This document shows positions 25,389-34,304 of a DNA stretch of 64,000 nucleotides, in pieces (the stretch's first letter is position 1; each line of letters starts with the position of its first letter). The notes beneath the pieces are model-generated. The model worked only from the letters and a program-made list of their open reading frames with translations, did not search any database and was not told the origin of the DNA. Origin of the DNA: Enterocloster bolteae. GTDB lineage: Bacteria > Bacillota > Clostridia > Lachnospirales > Lachnospiraceae. A program made the position numbers and the translations under genes. Where the stretch lies: NCBI RefSeq assembly GCF_002234575.2, contig NZ_CP022464.2:5890001-5954000 (forward strand), in the 5' to 3' direction.

Positions 25389-27719
25389 CTATATCAAACC
25401 CTTTGCCTGAAATGCCTCTATGAGCCTCTGTGGCGTCATGGGTATGGTATCCATGGCAACGCCTGTGGCATGGAGCACTGCATTGCGCAGGGCCGGCGCC
25501 ACCGGGATGGCCGGCGGTTCTCCCAGGGACTTATTTCCGTAAGGGCCGGTGGGGTCCTCAAGCTGGATAAACTTCACATGAAGGTCCGGCGTATCCATGG
25601 CTGTGGGAATCTTATAATCCAGCAGATTATCATTGAGAGGCCTGCCGGCGTCATTATATAAGAATTCCTCGGACAGGCCGTATCCCAGGCCCATGGACAT
25701 GCCGCCGTGCACCTGCGCCTCTGCCAGCTCAGGGTTGATCAGCATTCCGGAGTCATGGACATTTACAATGTCCTTTACCGTCACCTGTCCCAGGGGCATA
25801 TCCACTTCCACCTCCACAAAACAGCAGCCGGAGGAAAATGAATTGTCCCTGCATTGGTTGGTGACCTCCGCAGTGATGTGCTCAGAGCGCTCCAGGGAGT
25901 AAAAGGCGGTAAGAGCCAGGGTTTCCATGTCAAGAAGCTCTTTTCCCGTGGCCTTCTCCACAATGTGATCGTGAGCCACGTCCATCTCTTCTGCCGGGCG
26001 GCCTCCCAGCATAAACCCGGCATAATCCAGAATCCTGGCCTTCAGCTGCTGCGCGCATTTCTTGACAGCCATACCGGTCACATAGGTCTGGCGGGATGCA
26101 TACGCCCCTGTGTCAAATGGGGCTGTATCTGTGTCCTGTGTGGATACAATATACACCTTTCCCAGGGAAATGCCGGTTGTCTCAGCTGCCATCTGGCTGA
26201 ATGCAGTGTCAGCACCCTGTCCTATTTCCGTGGCTCCCAGCTGAAGCTGCATGGAGCCGTCCTGATTCAGTATCATCCTGGCGGAGGCAGTCTCCAGTGA
26301 AATGGGATATACCCCTGTCTTATAACAGAAGATAGCCATTCCCACTCCCCTTCTCACGGGGCCTGTCTGGTTGGCATAAGCCCTGCGCTTCTCCTCCCAT
26401 CCAATGTACTTCGCCCCTTCCTCCATACACTTTTTAAGGCCGTAGGAATGGAAGGTAATGCCGTTGGCAGGGTCCACGAATCCCTCTCCCATGCAGTTTT
26501 CCATGCGGAAAGCCAGGGGGTCTGCGCCGATTGCCCGGCACACATCGTCCGTAAGGCATTCCGATAAAAAGGCTGCCTGGGGAATACCGTATCCCCTCAT
26601 GGCTCCCGCAGTGGCAGTGGAGGTCCATACCGTGTAGCAGTCAATCTCAGCCCCCAGCCGGTCCTGGTAAATATCCTTGAATACATTGCCGCAGTTGGCG
26701 CAGATGGCGTGGCCGTGGGACGCATAACCGCCGTTGTTGGCATAGGCTTCCAGCTTCCTGGCAAGCATTTTTCCGTCTTTTGTGGCCAGGGCCCTGCATT
26801 TCCCGTCAATGGCATGGCGGGTCCTGGTGCCGTAAATGGTTTCCTCCCTGCTGATTTCCAGGCGGACCGGACGCCCTCCCACCACTGTGGTCAGATAGGC
26901 ATTTAAGGGCTCATAGAGCACATCCTGTTTGTTGCCGAAGCCGCCGCCGATGTAGGGCTTGATGACTCTTATCTTTCCAACCGGCAGTCCCAATGCCTGG
27001 GAAATGACGCGGCGCACAATATGGGGAATCTGCGTGGAGGACGTAACTGTTATCTTGCCCCCCGGCTCCTGATAAGCCCAGGATACTGGCAGTTCAATAT
27101 GGCAGTGGGAAATACGCGGGGTGTGGTACTCCCGTTCCAGGACCACCAGATTCTCCTTTCCGTACTTCTCCTCAGCCTCCCTGAGCCCTTCCTCAAAGGT
27201 AAAATCCTCTGGCCCCATGGTGAGATGGGAATGGACAATTACATTGTCCTTTCTCAGATCAGGGTGGAGAGGCGTGGCATCCTCTGCCATGGCCTGTTCC
27301 ACTGTGACCATTGGTTTGTATTCCTCATATTCCACCTTTATGAGTCGGGCCGCCTGCTGGCAGGCCACATCATCCGAGGCAATAACGGCAGCAATGTCAT
27401 CCCCATAGAGCCTGACGCGCCGGTTCAGAAGCTTTCTGTCCCCGATATCCTGGTGGGCGGCCTCCACACTCCACGGATGACCGGCTGTGGGAAACTGGTA
27501 ATCCGGCACATCAAAACAGGTGACGATTTTCACAACGCCCGGCACCTTAAGGGCGTCCTCAAGGTCAAACCTCTTAACAAGCCCATTGGCAATGGTGGAA
27601 TGGACCACCCTGGCGCACAGGCAGTCCCTTGGTTCCAGATCCGATGTGTACTTTGCCTCTCCTGTGACTTTTGCGTAAGCGTCAACACGGGTAACACCTT
27701 TACCTACTATATTATTCAT
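25389..27719 (-). CDS. xdhA: Xanthine dehydrogenase-type molybdopterin-binding subunit
   Basis: Catalytic molybdenum subunit, 776 residues, hydroxylating purines such as hypoxanthine or xanthine. Seen: KPYIGGGFGNKQ, AGAMRGYGIPQAAF (the variant found in E. coli XdhA), QLGATEIGQGADT, and NKSLGEPPAIPVAPA with the catalytic glutamate. The ATG at 27719 follows AGAGGACGG; a longer reading to 27773 would run into the TauE gene. Substrate among purines and other N-heterocycles is not proven by sequence; the nearby deaminase and salvage genes favour purines. No maturation (XdhC-like insertase, MocA) gene is in the window. Confidence 0.92.
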   Translation of the reverse strand: MNNIVGKGVTRVDAYAKVTGEAKYTSDLEPRDCLCARVVHSTIANGLVKRFDLEDALKVPGVVKIVTCFDVPDYQFPTAGHPWSVEAAHQDIGDRKLLNRRVRLYGDDIAAVIASDDVACQQAARLIKVEYEEYKPMVTVEQAMAEDATPLHPDLRKDNVIVHSHLTMGPEDFTFEEGLREAEEKYGKENLVVLEREYHTPRISHCHIELPVSWAYQEPGGKITVTSSTQIPHIVRRVISQALGLPVGKIRVIKPYIGGGFGNKQDVLYEPLNAYLTTVVGGRPVRLEISREETIYGTRTRHAIDGKCRALATKDGKMLARKLEAYANNGGYASHGHAICANCGNVFKDIYQDRLGAEIDCYTVWTSTATAGAMRGYGIPQAAFLSECLTDDVCRAIGADPLAFRMENCMGEGFVDPANGITFHSYGLKKCMEEGAKYIGWEEKRRAYANQTGPVRRGVGMAIFCYKTGVYPISLETASARMILNQDGSMQLQLGATEIGQGADTAFSQMAAETTGISLGKVYIVSTQDTDTAPFDTGAYASRQTYVTGMAVKKCAQQLKARILDYAGFMLGGRPAEEMDVAHDHIVEKATGKELLDMETLALTAFYSLERSEHITAEVTNQCRDNSFSSGCCFVEVEVDMPLGQVTVKDIVNVHDSGMLINPELAEAQVHGGMSMGLGYGLSEEFLYNDAGRPLNDNLLDYKIPTAMDTPDLHVKFIQLEDPTGPYGNKSLGEPPAIPVAPALRNAVLHATGVAMDTIPMTPQRLIEAFQAKGLI

Positions 27720-27754
27720 GATAAATCCGTCCTCTTTTCCATTTTCCTGCCTCT

Positions 27755-28507
27755 TTAGAGGGCCAGCTTCCATATAGCTATCAATATAGAAAATACAGCA
27801 ATGCCTTTTTTCAGAAGAATCTGATTGATTTTAACCGCATTCCTGCTTCCGTATACAACTCCTATGCCGTGGAACACAAGGGCCGCCGCCATAACAGGCA
27901 GAAGATCCTTGACGGAGCACTGCATCATGTATCCGATGCAGGCAGGTATGCCGATGAACACAGAGTTAAAGAGGGCCACTCCCACCGCGGTCCTGATGCC
28001 GATTCCCAGAACCACCAAAAGGGGCATGACCAGCACCGGTCCCCCGGCGCCTGACAGGGAGCACACGGCTCCTGTGACAAATCCCAGAATCAGTGTGGCT
28101 GCCAGGTGATCTGAGATGACATATGCCCTGCCGCTCTCCTCCTGGCTCTTATCCTTGCGGAGCAGGATGGAAATACCGGAGAGAAGGACCACCACGTACA
28201 GGATAACCTTTACCGTGGATTCCGGAATGATGAGATTCAATTTCACTCCCAGGACAGCGCCTGCAAGGCTTCCCAGACTGAGGCGGATGCCGAATGGGAT
28301 ATCCAGGTTTCCCGCCTTGTTATAATTGACGGATCCCAGGGCCCCCGACACAATGAATGCCGCAAAGCTCAGCGCCAGCCCCTCCGTCACCCCCATTCCC
28401 AGAGGACTTGTATACACGATGGGAAGCAGAAAGCCTGCCACCCCCGTAAGTCCTACAAACGCGCCAACTACCAGGTTCGCTGCCATAACAATCATCCAGA
28501 ACACCAT
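27755..28507 (-). CDS. TauE/SafE (DUF81) family membrane transporter
   Basis: Integral membrane protein, 250 residues with about 7-8 helices, including the family repeats VVGAFVGLTGVAGFLLP and FVTGAVCSLSGAGGPVLVMPLL. Characterised relatives export organosulfonates or other anions. It lies between the molybdenum subunit and the amidohydrolase genes, so an anionic purine product or substrate is possible, but this is inference. Confidence 0.85.
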   Translation of the reverse strand: MVFWMIVMAANLVVGAFVGLTGVAGFLLPIVYTSPLGMGVTEGLALSFAAFIVSGALGSVNYNKAGNLDIPFGIRLSLGSLAGAVLGVKLNLIIPESTVKVILYVVVLLSGISILLRKDKSQEESGRAYVISDHLAATLILGFVTGAVCSLSGAGGPVLVMPLLVVLGIGIRTAVGVALFNSVFIGIPACIGYMMQCSVKDLLPVMAAALVFHGIGVVYGSRNAVKINQILLKKGIAVFSILIAIWKLAL

Positions 28508-28546
28508 GAACCAGTTTTCCTCCTTGCTATATCTTTATAGAATCAT

Positions 28547-29863
28547 TTAAAATGTATCTGCATTTTCTTCCATATACTTCCGGGATTCGTACATAATACG
28601 CTCCTCGTCCAGAGACAGGACCTCCCTGTTCTTCATGAGAATCCGGCCTCCCACTATCATATCCTCCACATCGCCTGCATTTACACATTCAAACAGTGTG
28701 TGAATCTTGTTTCCGGTGGGGCACAGATGGGGCTGGTCCATGTTAATGCTGATGATATCCGCCTTGTATCCGGCTTCCAGACGGCCCAGGCTTCCTTCCT
28801 CGTTAAGGGCTGCGGCCCCGCCTTCCAGCACAATCTTTAAAATAGTCTCAGCCGGCATCACCTTGGGATTTCCGTTGGGAACGCCGTGGTATATATTCAT
28901 GACAGAGCGGAATATCTTCATCTCATTCCAGAGGCTTAAGCCGCCGTGGGCCGCTCCGTCTGAACCCAGGCCCACCGGAATTCCCATTTCCAGAAGCTGC
29001 GGCGTATCCGGCACTGCTTTGCCGCAGTTGCTGAAGGGACAGTGGCAGGTCTTTACGCCCCTCTCCATCACCAGGGATTTCTCCTGCTCGGAAAGTATCA
29101 GGCTGTGGGCGCCCAGGAAATTGCTTCCCAGCACATGCATTTTCTCCAGATACTCATAGGGCCGCATTCCCTCCCGGTCCACGATACCGTTGATTTCCCC
29201 CATGTACTCGTTCATATGGGCCTGAAGCATGGTGCCCCGTTCCCTGGCCCGCATAGCTTCCAGCTCCACAAGACGGCTGGAACAGGAATTCAGTGCCCGG
29301 AGAGAGTAATACACCTTAAGGTTTCCCTTTCCGTGGAACCTGTCATAGAGGGAATCCGTACGCTTTAACGCTTCCTCCGCGTCCATGGCTATGGACTCCG
29401 GCAGCCCCTCCTCATCCATGGTGGAATAGGACAGTGCGCCGCGCAGGCCGCTTTCCTCGTAGACAGAAGCCGCTGTCTCCATATGGTAGCTGCCCGCGTC
29501 GATGAATCCTGCCGTACCGCATTTTATCATCTCCAGAGCAGCTGCCTGGGCGCAGAGACGCATTTTATCCGGAGTCAGCGTGCTCTCAAAGGGAAGCATG
29601 ATTCTGGTCCAGATTATGGGCTTTGCATCCAGCACCAGCCCTTTTAGCAGCTGCTGTCCCGTGTGCATATGGCTGTCAATAAGACCGGGCATAAACAGCT
29701 TTCCTTTTCCGTTTATTGTCTCAACGGCCTGATATTTTTTCCACAGCTCCTTACCGGTCTCCAGAATCCTTCCCCCGGAAACCGCCATATCCACATGCTC
29801 CTCCAATTGGTCATACTTTATCAACAGGGAACCATCTTTTATTAACAAATCACATGTCTGCAT
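28547..29863 (-). CDS. Metal-dependent amidohydrolase/deaminase (SsnA/guanine-deaminase/MTA-deaminase-like)
   Basis: Cytosolic TIM-barrel amidohydrolase, 438 residues, with zinc ligands His65 and His67 (DSHMHTG), a central histidine in QAHMNEY, a further one in GAHSLIL, and the terminal aspartate in GLGSDGAAHGG. This pattern belongs to the deaminase/chlorohydrolase group acting on adenosine derivatives, guanine or triazines. Near genes for xanthine oxidation, guanine deamination to xanthine, or an SsnA-like role in purine catabolism, is the best guess. AAGGAG precedes the ATG. Confidence 0.87.
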   Translation of the reverse strand: MQTCDLLIKDGSLLIKYDQLEEHVDMAVSGGRILETGKELWKKYQAVETINGKGKLFMPGLIDSHMHTGQQLLKGLVLDAKPIIWTRIMLPFESTLTPDKMRLCAQAAALEMIKCGTAGFIDAGSYHMETAASVYEESGLRGALSYSTMDEEGLPESIAMDAEEALKRTDSLYDRFHGKGNLKVYYSLRALNSCSSRLVELEAMRARERGTMLQAHMNEYMGEINGIVDREGMRPYEYLEKMHVLGSNFLGAHSLILSEQEKSLVMERGVKTCHCPFSNCGKAVPDTPQLLEMGIPVGLGSDGAAHGGLSLWNEMKIFRSVMNIYHGVPNGNPKVMPAETILKIVLEGGAAALNEEGSLGRLEAGYKADIISINMDQPHLCPTGNKIHTLFECVNAGDVEDMIVGGRILMKNREVLSLDEERIMYESRKYMEENADTF

Positions 29864-29933
29864 CTTATCTTCTCCTTTTTCAATCGGACGGCCTGTCAGA
29901 TATCTCGCACCCCGCCGTCATCTCTTCACGCTA

Positions 29934-30380
29934 TCAGATAACGCCTGCCAGGCTGAGAAGCATCTGGTCCCAGAGGCAGGAGCCAAGAAAGGTTCCTGTC
30001 ATAACGAAGATCCCCACTATCAGTATCTTCCAGCCCTGGCTGATGAACGTCTTTAACTGGTCGCTGATGGCCAGGCCCGCAAACGCTCCAACCATGGTAA
30101 AGGGGGCCGTAAAATTAATGTTGGAGGCTGCCTGTATCACAAAATCCCTTACCGGTGAAATAGGGGACGCGGAAAGCAGCCCTATGATGGAGCAGTAAGC
30201 CACGATGGGAAGCTTCAGCGGAAGCACCTTAGTGAGTACCACCGCTGCCATGGATATCACAATAAGTACTGCCAGTCCGGGAATGGAATCCGTGATTCCC
30301 ACCCCATAGCCAATCAGATTGGCAAGACCGGTTCCGCATGCCGCCAATACAAACAACACAAGCCATTCTATGTATCTCAT
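29934..30380 (-). CDS. Small polytopic membrane protein of unknown function
   Basis: A 148-residue hydrophobic protein with about four to five helices and no motif I recognise. Its start overlaps the stop of the DUF3100-like gene by 4 bases (ATGA), implying a fixed ratio and probably a two-part membrane complex. Position inside the xanthine-dehydrogenase operon suggests uptake or efflux of a purine-related compound (inference). Confidence 0.75.
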   Translation of the reverse strand: MRYIEWLVLFVLAACGTGLANLIGYGVGITDSIPGLAVLIVISMAAVVLTKVLPLKLPIVAYCSIIGLLSASPISPVRDFVIQAASNINFTAPFTMVGAFAGLAISDQLKTFISQGWKILIVGIFVMTGTFLGSCLWDQMLLSLAGVI

Positions 30381-31246
30381 ACCGTCTCCTCCTTAATATC
30401 CCTGCCCTCTTTGTTCTTTAAAGCAAACCGTCCCAGCTTTGGTTCCAGAATCGTATATAATTTGTCCGTCATGGGTATGGCGATAAACATGGTAATATAC
30501 ATGCCCGTGATTCCGGCAATGGTTTCACCCACGCTGGCCATGGCTGAAATGGTATCGGTCCATTCCGGATAAATAGCGCACAGGCTGGCGCTTGAGCTTG
30601 CCATCATAATTCCCGCTCCTACACCGGAGCCAAGTCCCAGAGCCTGTGGATGGAACCATCCTGTCATTCCCACCACAGATGCCATGAGACCGAAGTAGAT
30701 GGTACCTACCATACCGCCTACGATGTAGATGGAAAGGCTTCCTCTGGCCTCTGCCGAGTCAGGTCCGTAGATGTTGTTAATCAGCGCCATGTGGTACTCC
30801 CTGTTGATGGAATGACAGGAACCGATGGCCTCCCGTTTCATGCCCAGCAGGATTGCAACAGGCAGTGCCAGGAGCGGCCCCAAAAGATTTCCAAAACCAT
30901 GAAGCAGAAGGACCGGACCGGACTGAAGAATGGTGTCGATGTTTGCCCCTGCCGTAATCCCCAGTTTGGCGATAAAGGGACATATACCCACCACCACCAG
31001 TTTGGAAGCCGCCTTCACATGCCTGTTATCCACGATTTTAAGCACCTGCGGCCCGCTTAATACCCCCAGAATAATTGCATAGAAAATCGGGAACAGGATA
31101 AACATTCCTTTCCCCACCGGAATCTTAATCTGGCCGATATTATCCGCTATGAGGATGAATCCAAATGCCAGGGCGTAAATCTTCCATTCCAGTGCAAACC
31201 GTTCCTTAAGGGAACCATACACATATGTTTCTTTTTTGCCGCTCAT
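30377..31246 (-). CDS. DUF3100-like polytopic membrane protein
   Basis: A 289-residue membrane protein with about eight helices, resembling the DUF3100 family as I remember it (glycine-rich LGLGSGVGAGIMMASSSASL; family name from memory, not searched). The ATG at 31246 is set by AAAGGAGGGG ahead of it; a longer reading from 31273 starts before the ribosome binding site. First gene of the xdh operon, coupled to the 148-residue membrane gene. A transporter role is likely but unproven. Confidence 0.72.
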   Translation of the reverse strand: MSGKKETYVYGSLKERFALEWKIYALAFGFILIADNIGQIKIPVGKGMFILFPIFYAIILGVLSGPQVLKIVDNRHVKAASKLVVVGICPFIAKLGITAGANIDTILQSGPVLLLHGFGNLLGPLLALPVAILLGMKREAIGSCHSINREYHMALINNIYGPDSAEARGSLSIYIVGGMVGTIYFGLMASVVGMTGWFHPQALGLGSGVGAGIMMASSSASLCAIYPEWTDTISAMASVGETIAGITGMYITMFIAIPMTDKLYTILEPKLGRFALKNKEGRDIKEETV

Positions 31247-31263
31247 AAGAGCCCCTCCTTTCC

Positions 31264-31301
31264 AGCCGGCCATATTTTATTTATTTTCACCCCGGCCGGC
31301 T
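31264..31301 (-). promoter_or_regulatory. GC-rich leader hairpin of the xdh operon
   Basis: AGCCGGCC (31264-31271) and GGCCGGCT (31294-31301) form an 8-bp stem with a 22-base AT-rich loop. On the minus strand it ends just ahead of the ribosome binding site of the first gene, where it could affect translation or transcript stability. No T-run follows. Confidence 0.5.
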
Positions 31302-31385
31302 GTTACAATCACCTTGTATTGAATATTTTAGACAAATTCCCAAGATTAAAAAAGGACAAATGAGCACTTTTAACAAGAAAATACA

Positions 31386-31415
31386 TTGATTTTAAGAAAT
31401 ATAAAATGATATACT
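31386..31415 (+). promoter_or_regulatory. Promoter of the Crp/Fnr-family regulator
   Basis: TTGATT (31386-31391), 18-base spacer, TATACT (31410-31415), 34 bases ahead of the ATG at 31450. Confidence 0.6.
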
Positions 31416-31449
31416 TACAATAAATGACTGAATAAAGCGGGGAATACAA

Positions 31450-32193
31450 ATGACACTGACAGAATTGGAAGCGGCCGCGCCCGCCCTGAAAGAATATACA
31501 AAGAACATGCCCGAGGACATCCGCAGCCGCTGCACCGTAAGGACCCATGCAGCGGGCTCCATCATTCACCAGAAAAATATGGAATTAGGGTATTTCGGAA
31601 TTGTTGCAAAAGGTGAAAACCGGGTCATCAATGAATTTGAAAATGGAAATGTCTATATGATTGAGAGCAATAAAGCCATTGACTTTATCGGGGAGGTCAC
31701 CATTCTGGCCGGAATGAGCCACACCTCGGTGACCATCGAGGCCGTGACCGACAACGTGGTGGCCTACATAAGCCGCAGGGATGCCGAGCGCTGGCTGGCA
31801 TCCGACATAAACATACTGAACCTGGCTGCCCGCCACACCGCCTTCAAGCTTTACCGTTCCTCTTACAATAACGGGGCCAAGCTGTTCTACCCGCCCTCCT
31901 ATCTTCTGTTGGATTATATGGTAAAGTACGGACGCCAAAACGGCATGGAATCCTCCCGCGGCATGGGGTCGTCCCGTGGCATGGGGACATCCCGCGCCCC
32001 GGCATCCGTCACTGTGCTGCGCACCCGGCAGATGCTGCAGGAAGAAATCGGCGTCAACGTAAAAACCCTCAACCGTACCATACGCCAGCTAAAGGAGGAG
32101 GGATTCTTTTCCATATGCAAGGGGAAGATAACCTTTACCAGGGAGCAGTATGAGGCGGCCATAGAGTGGCTGGAGGCGGAAAAGGATAAATAG
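31450..32193 (+). CDS. Crp/Fnr-family transcriptional regulator
   Basis: A 247-residue regulator with an N-terminal cyclic-nucleotide-binding-like beta-barrel (AAGSIIHQKNMELGYFGIVAKG, VTILAGMSHTSVTIEAVTD) and a C-terminal winged helix (TRQMLQEEIGVNVKTLNRTI). No cysteine cluster of Fnr type is seen. Between them lies a three-fold six-residue repeat (GMESSR, GMGSSR, GMGTSR) encoded by an 18-bp tandem repeat. It is divergent from the xdh operon across 200 bases and is its most likely regulator. Confidence 0.88.
   Translation: MTLTELEAAAPALKEYTKNMPEDIRSRCTVRTHAAGSIIHQKNMELGYFGIVAKGENRVINEFENGNVYMIESNKAIDFIGEVTILAGMSHTSVTIEAVTDNVVAYISRRDAERWLASDINILNLAARHTAFKLYRSSYNNGAKLFYPPSYLLLDYMVKYGRQNGMESSRGMGSSRGMGTSRAPASVTVLRTRQMLQEEIGVNVKTLNRTIRQLKEEGFFSICKGKITFTREQYEAAIEWLEAEKDK
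31942..31995 (+). repeat. In-frame 18-bp tandem repeat, three copies
   Basis: Units start at 31942, 31960 and 31978, each beginning GGCATGG and ending TCCCG plus one base. They encode the GM-x-SSR linker of the Crp/Fnr regulator. Copy number could change by slippage without breaking the frame. Confidence 0.85.
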
Positions 32194-32269
32194 AAAAAGA
32201 ATCAATAAGAAACAGTATTTTCCCGCCATATAATCCCAGGAAATCAACCAATGTTTCCCTTACTCTTTC

Positions 32270-32278
32270 TGATATAAT
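32270..32278 (+). promoter_or_regulatory. Extended -10 promoter of the topoisomerase gene
   Basis: TGATATAAT is a consensus extended -10, 36 bases ahead of the ATG at 32314. The -35 region (near 32250) is poor. Confidence 0.55.
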
Positions 32279-32313
32279 GGCAATATTCTAACTAATTTCA
32301 GGAGAATTGCCTT

Positions 32314-34287
32314 ATGAATCAGACATCAGCCTTATCCCCGGTAACAGAAGACTACGGCGCTGCCCAGATACAGATACTGGAGGGGTTGGAAGCAGTGCGC
32401 AAGCGCCCCAGCATGTACATCGGCAGCACGTCCTCACAGGGGCTTCACCACATGGTATATGAAATCGTGGACAATGCCGTGGATGAAGCTCTGGCAGGCC
32501 ACTGCACCCTGATTCAGGTATACCTGAACAAAGACGGCTCTGTAACGGTCCGCGACAACGGCAGGGGAATTCCGGCGGGAATCCAGACAAAAACAGGACT
32601 GTCCGCCATCCAGGTGGTATTTACAGTTCTCCATGCCGGCGGAAAGTTCGACGACAGCAACTATAAGGTTTCAGGAGGCCTTCACGGTGTGGGGGCTTCT
32701 GTAGTCAATGCGCTGTCCTCCCATCTGCATGTGCAGGTGGACCAGGACGGCTTTTCCTACGCCCAGTCTTATGAACGCGGCATACCTGCAGCCCCTGTAA
32801 AACAACTGGGTCCGTGCAGTCAGGGGACCCACGGCACCACAGTGACCTTTATGCCGGACCAGGACATTTTCCCTTCCATTGCCTGGGACAGGAATATTCT
32901 GGAGGAACGGCTCCGGGAGACAGCGTTCCTGACACAGGGTCTGGAGATATCCCTGTACGATTTGCGGAGGGACCCGGCCGGCGAGGCAACCTGTCCGGTG
33001 ACCGCCTGGTCCCGTACCTTCTGTTTCCAGAACGGGCTTAAGGACTTTGTATCCTGGCTGGAGCAGGACGGTGAACCCCTTTATACAGGAATCATTTCCG
33101 GCCGCCATGAGACAGATAAGGTGCAGGCGGAATTTGCCCTTGTGCACAACTCCTCCTACAGCGAGCAGCTCTTAAGCTTTGCCAATAACATTTCCACACC
33201 AGAGGGCGGCACCCATGTGACGGGTTTCCGCCAGGCGCTGTCCAGGGCAGTCAATGACTATGCCCGAAACGCAAAGCTTTTAAAGGACACGGATTCCTCC
33301 CTGAGCCGGGACGAGCTCTCCGAGGGTCTGACCGCGGTCTTAAGTGTACGTCTCCAGGACGCCCAGTTTGAAGGCCAGACAAAGCAAAAACTGGGAAGCA
33401 GCCATGTGCGCCCGGTGGTGGAGCAGATGGTGTATACACGTCTCACGCTGTTCCTGGAACAGAATCCCGCGGCGGCAAAGGCCATATGCGACAAGGCCAT
33501 GTTAGCCAGGAAGGCCAGAACCGCTGCCAGAACCGCCAGGGAAATGGCCCGCCGCAAAACCGCGCTGTCCGGACTCTCCCTTCCCGGCAAGCTGGCGGAC
33601 TGTTCCAGCAAAAATCCCGGAGAATGTGAGCTGTTCATCGTGGAAGGCGACTCGGCAGGCGGATCAGCCAAGCTGGCCAGAAGCCGCGAAAACCAGGCGG
33701 TTCTCCCCCTCCGGGGCAAGATACTCAATGTGGAGAAGGCGTCCCTGGACAGAATCAGCGCCAACGCGGAAATTAAGGCCATGATTTCCGCCTTCGGCAC
33801 AGGCATACTGGACACATTTTCCCTTGAAAACCTGCGGTACAACAAAATCATCCTTATGACTGACGCGGATGTGGACGGCGCCCATATCACCACGCTTCTG
33901 CTGACCTTCCTCTTTCGGTTCATGCCGAAGCTGATCGAGGAGGGACACGTATTTTTGGCCCAGCCCCCTCTTTACCGGGTAGAAAAAGGAAAGAAACTCT
34001 GGTATGCTTATAGTGACAGCGAGCTTGAGCAGACCATAAACGCCATCGGGCGGGACGGCACCTACAAAATCCAGCGCTACAAGGGGCTGGGAGAAATGGA
34101 TGCCGGACAGCTCTGGGAAACCACCATGGACCCCTCCAGGCGCACGCTCCTGCGCATAACCATAAATGACATGGAAATGTACCATGAGACCTGCCAGACA
34201 TTCTCCATCCTAATGGGAGACGAAGTGGAGCCCCGGAAAAATTTCATTCTGGAACATGCGCAGTATATTTCCATGCTGGATATCTGA
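32314..34287 (+). CDS. Type IIA DNA topoisomerase subunit B (GyrB/ParE-like)
   Basis: ATPase/Toprim subunit, 657 residues. GHKL ATPase: RKRPSMYIGS, EIVDNAVDEALAGHC, RDNGRGIPAG, GLHGVGASVVNALS. Transducer: GQTKQKLGSSHVRPVVEQ. Toprim: FIVEGDSAGGSAK, PLRGKILNVEKA, MTDADVDGAHITTLLL; QRYKGLGEMDAGQLWETTMD near the end. All catalytic motifs are intact. It is followed not by a gyrA/parC gene but by a LysR regulator 17 bases away. It may be an extra GyrB/ParE copy, or a ParE whose partner is elsewhere; the window cannot decide. Confidence 0.93.
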   Translation: MNQTSALSPVTEDYGAAQIQILEGLEAVRKRPSMYIGSTSSQGLHHMVYEIVDNAVDEALAGHCTLIQVYLNKDGSVTVRDNGRGIPAGIQTKTGLSAIQVVFTVLHAGGKFDDSNYKVSGGLHGVGASVVNALSSHLHVQVDQDGFSYAQSYERGIPAAPVKQLGPCSQGTHGTTVTFMPDQDIFPSIAWDRNILEERLRETAFLTQGLEISLYDLRRDPAGEATCPVTAWSRTFCFQNGLKDFVSWLEQDGEPLYTGIISGRHETDKVQAEFALVHNSSYSEQLLSFANNISTPEGGTHVTGFRQALSRAVNDYARNAKLLKDTDSSLSRDELSEGLTAVLSVRLQDAQFEGQTKQKLGSSHVRPVVEQMVYTRLTLFLEQNPAAAKAICDKAMLARKARTAARTAREMARRKTALSGLSLPGKLADCSSKNPGECELFIVEGDSAGGSAKLARSRENQAVLPLRGKILNVEKASLDRISANAEIKAMISAFGTGILDTFSLENLRYNKIILMTDADVDGAHITTLLLTFLFRFMPKLIEEGHVFLAQPPLYRVEKGKKLWYAYSDSELEQTINAIGRDGTYKIQRYKGLGEMDAGQLWETTMDPSRRTLLRITINDMEMYHETCQTFSILMGDEVEPRKNFILEHAQYISMLDI

Positions 34288-34304
34288 TAAAGGGGGATTT
34301 TGCC

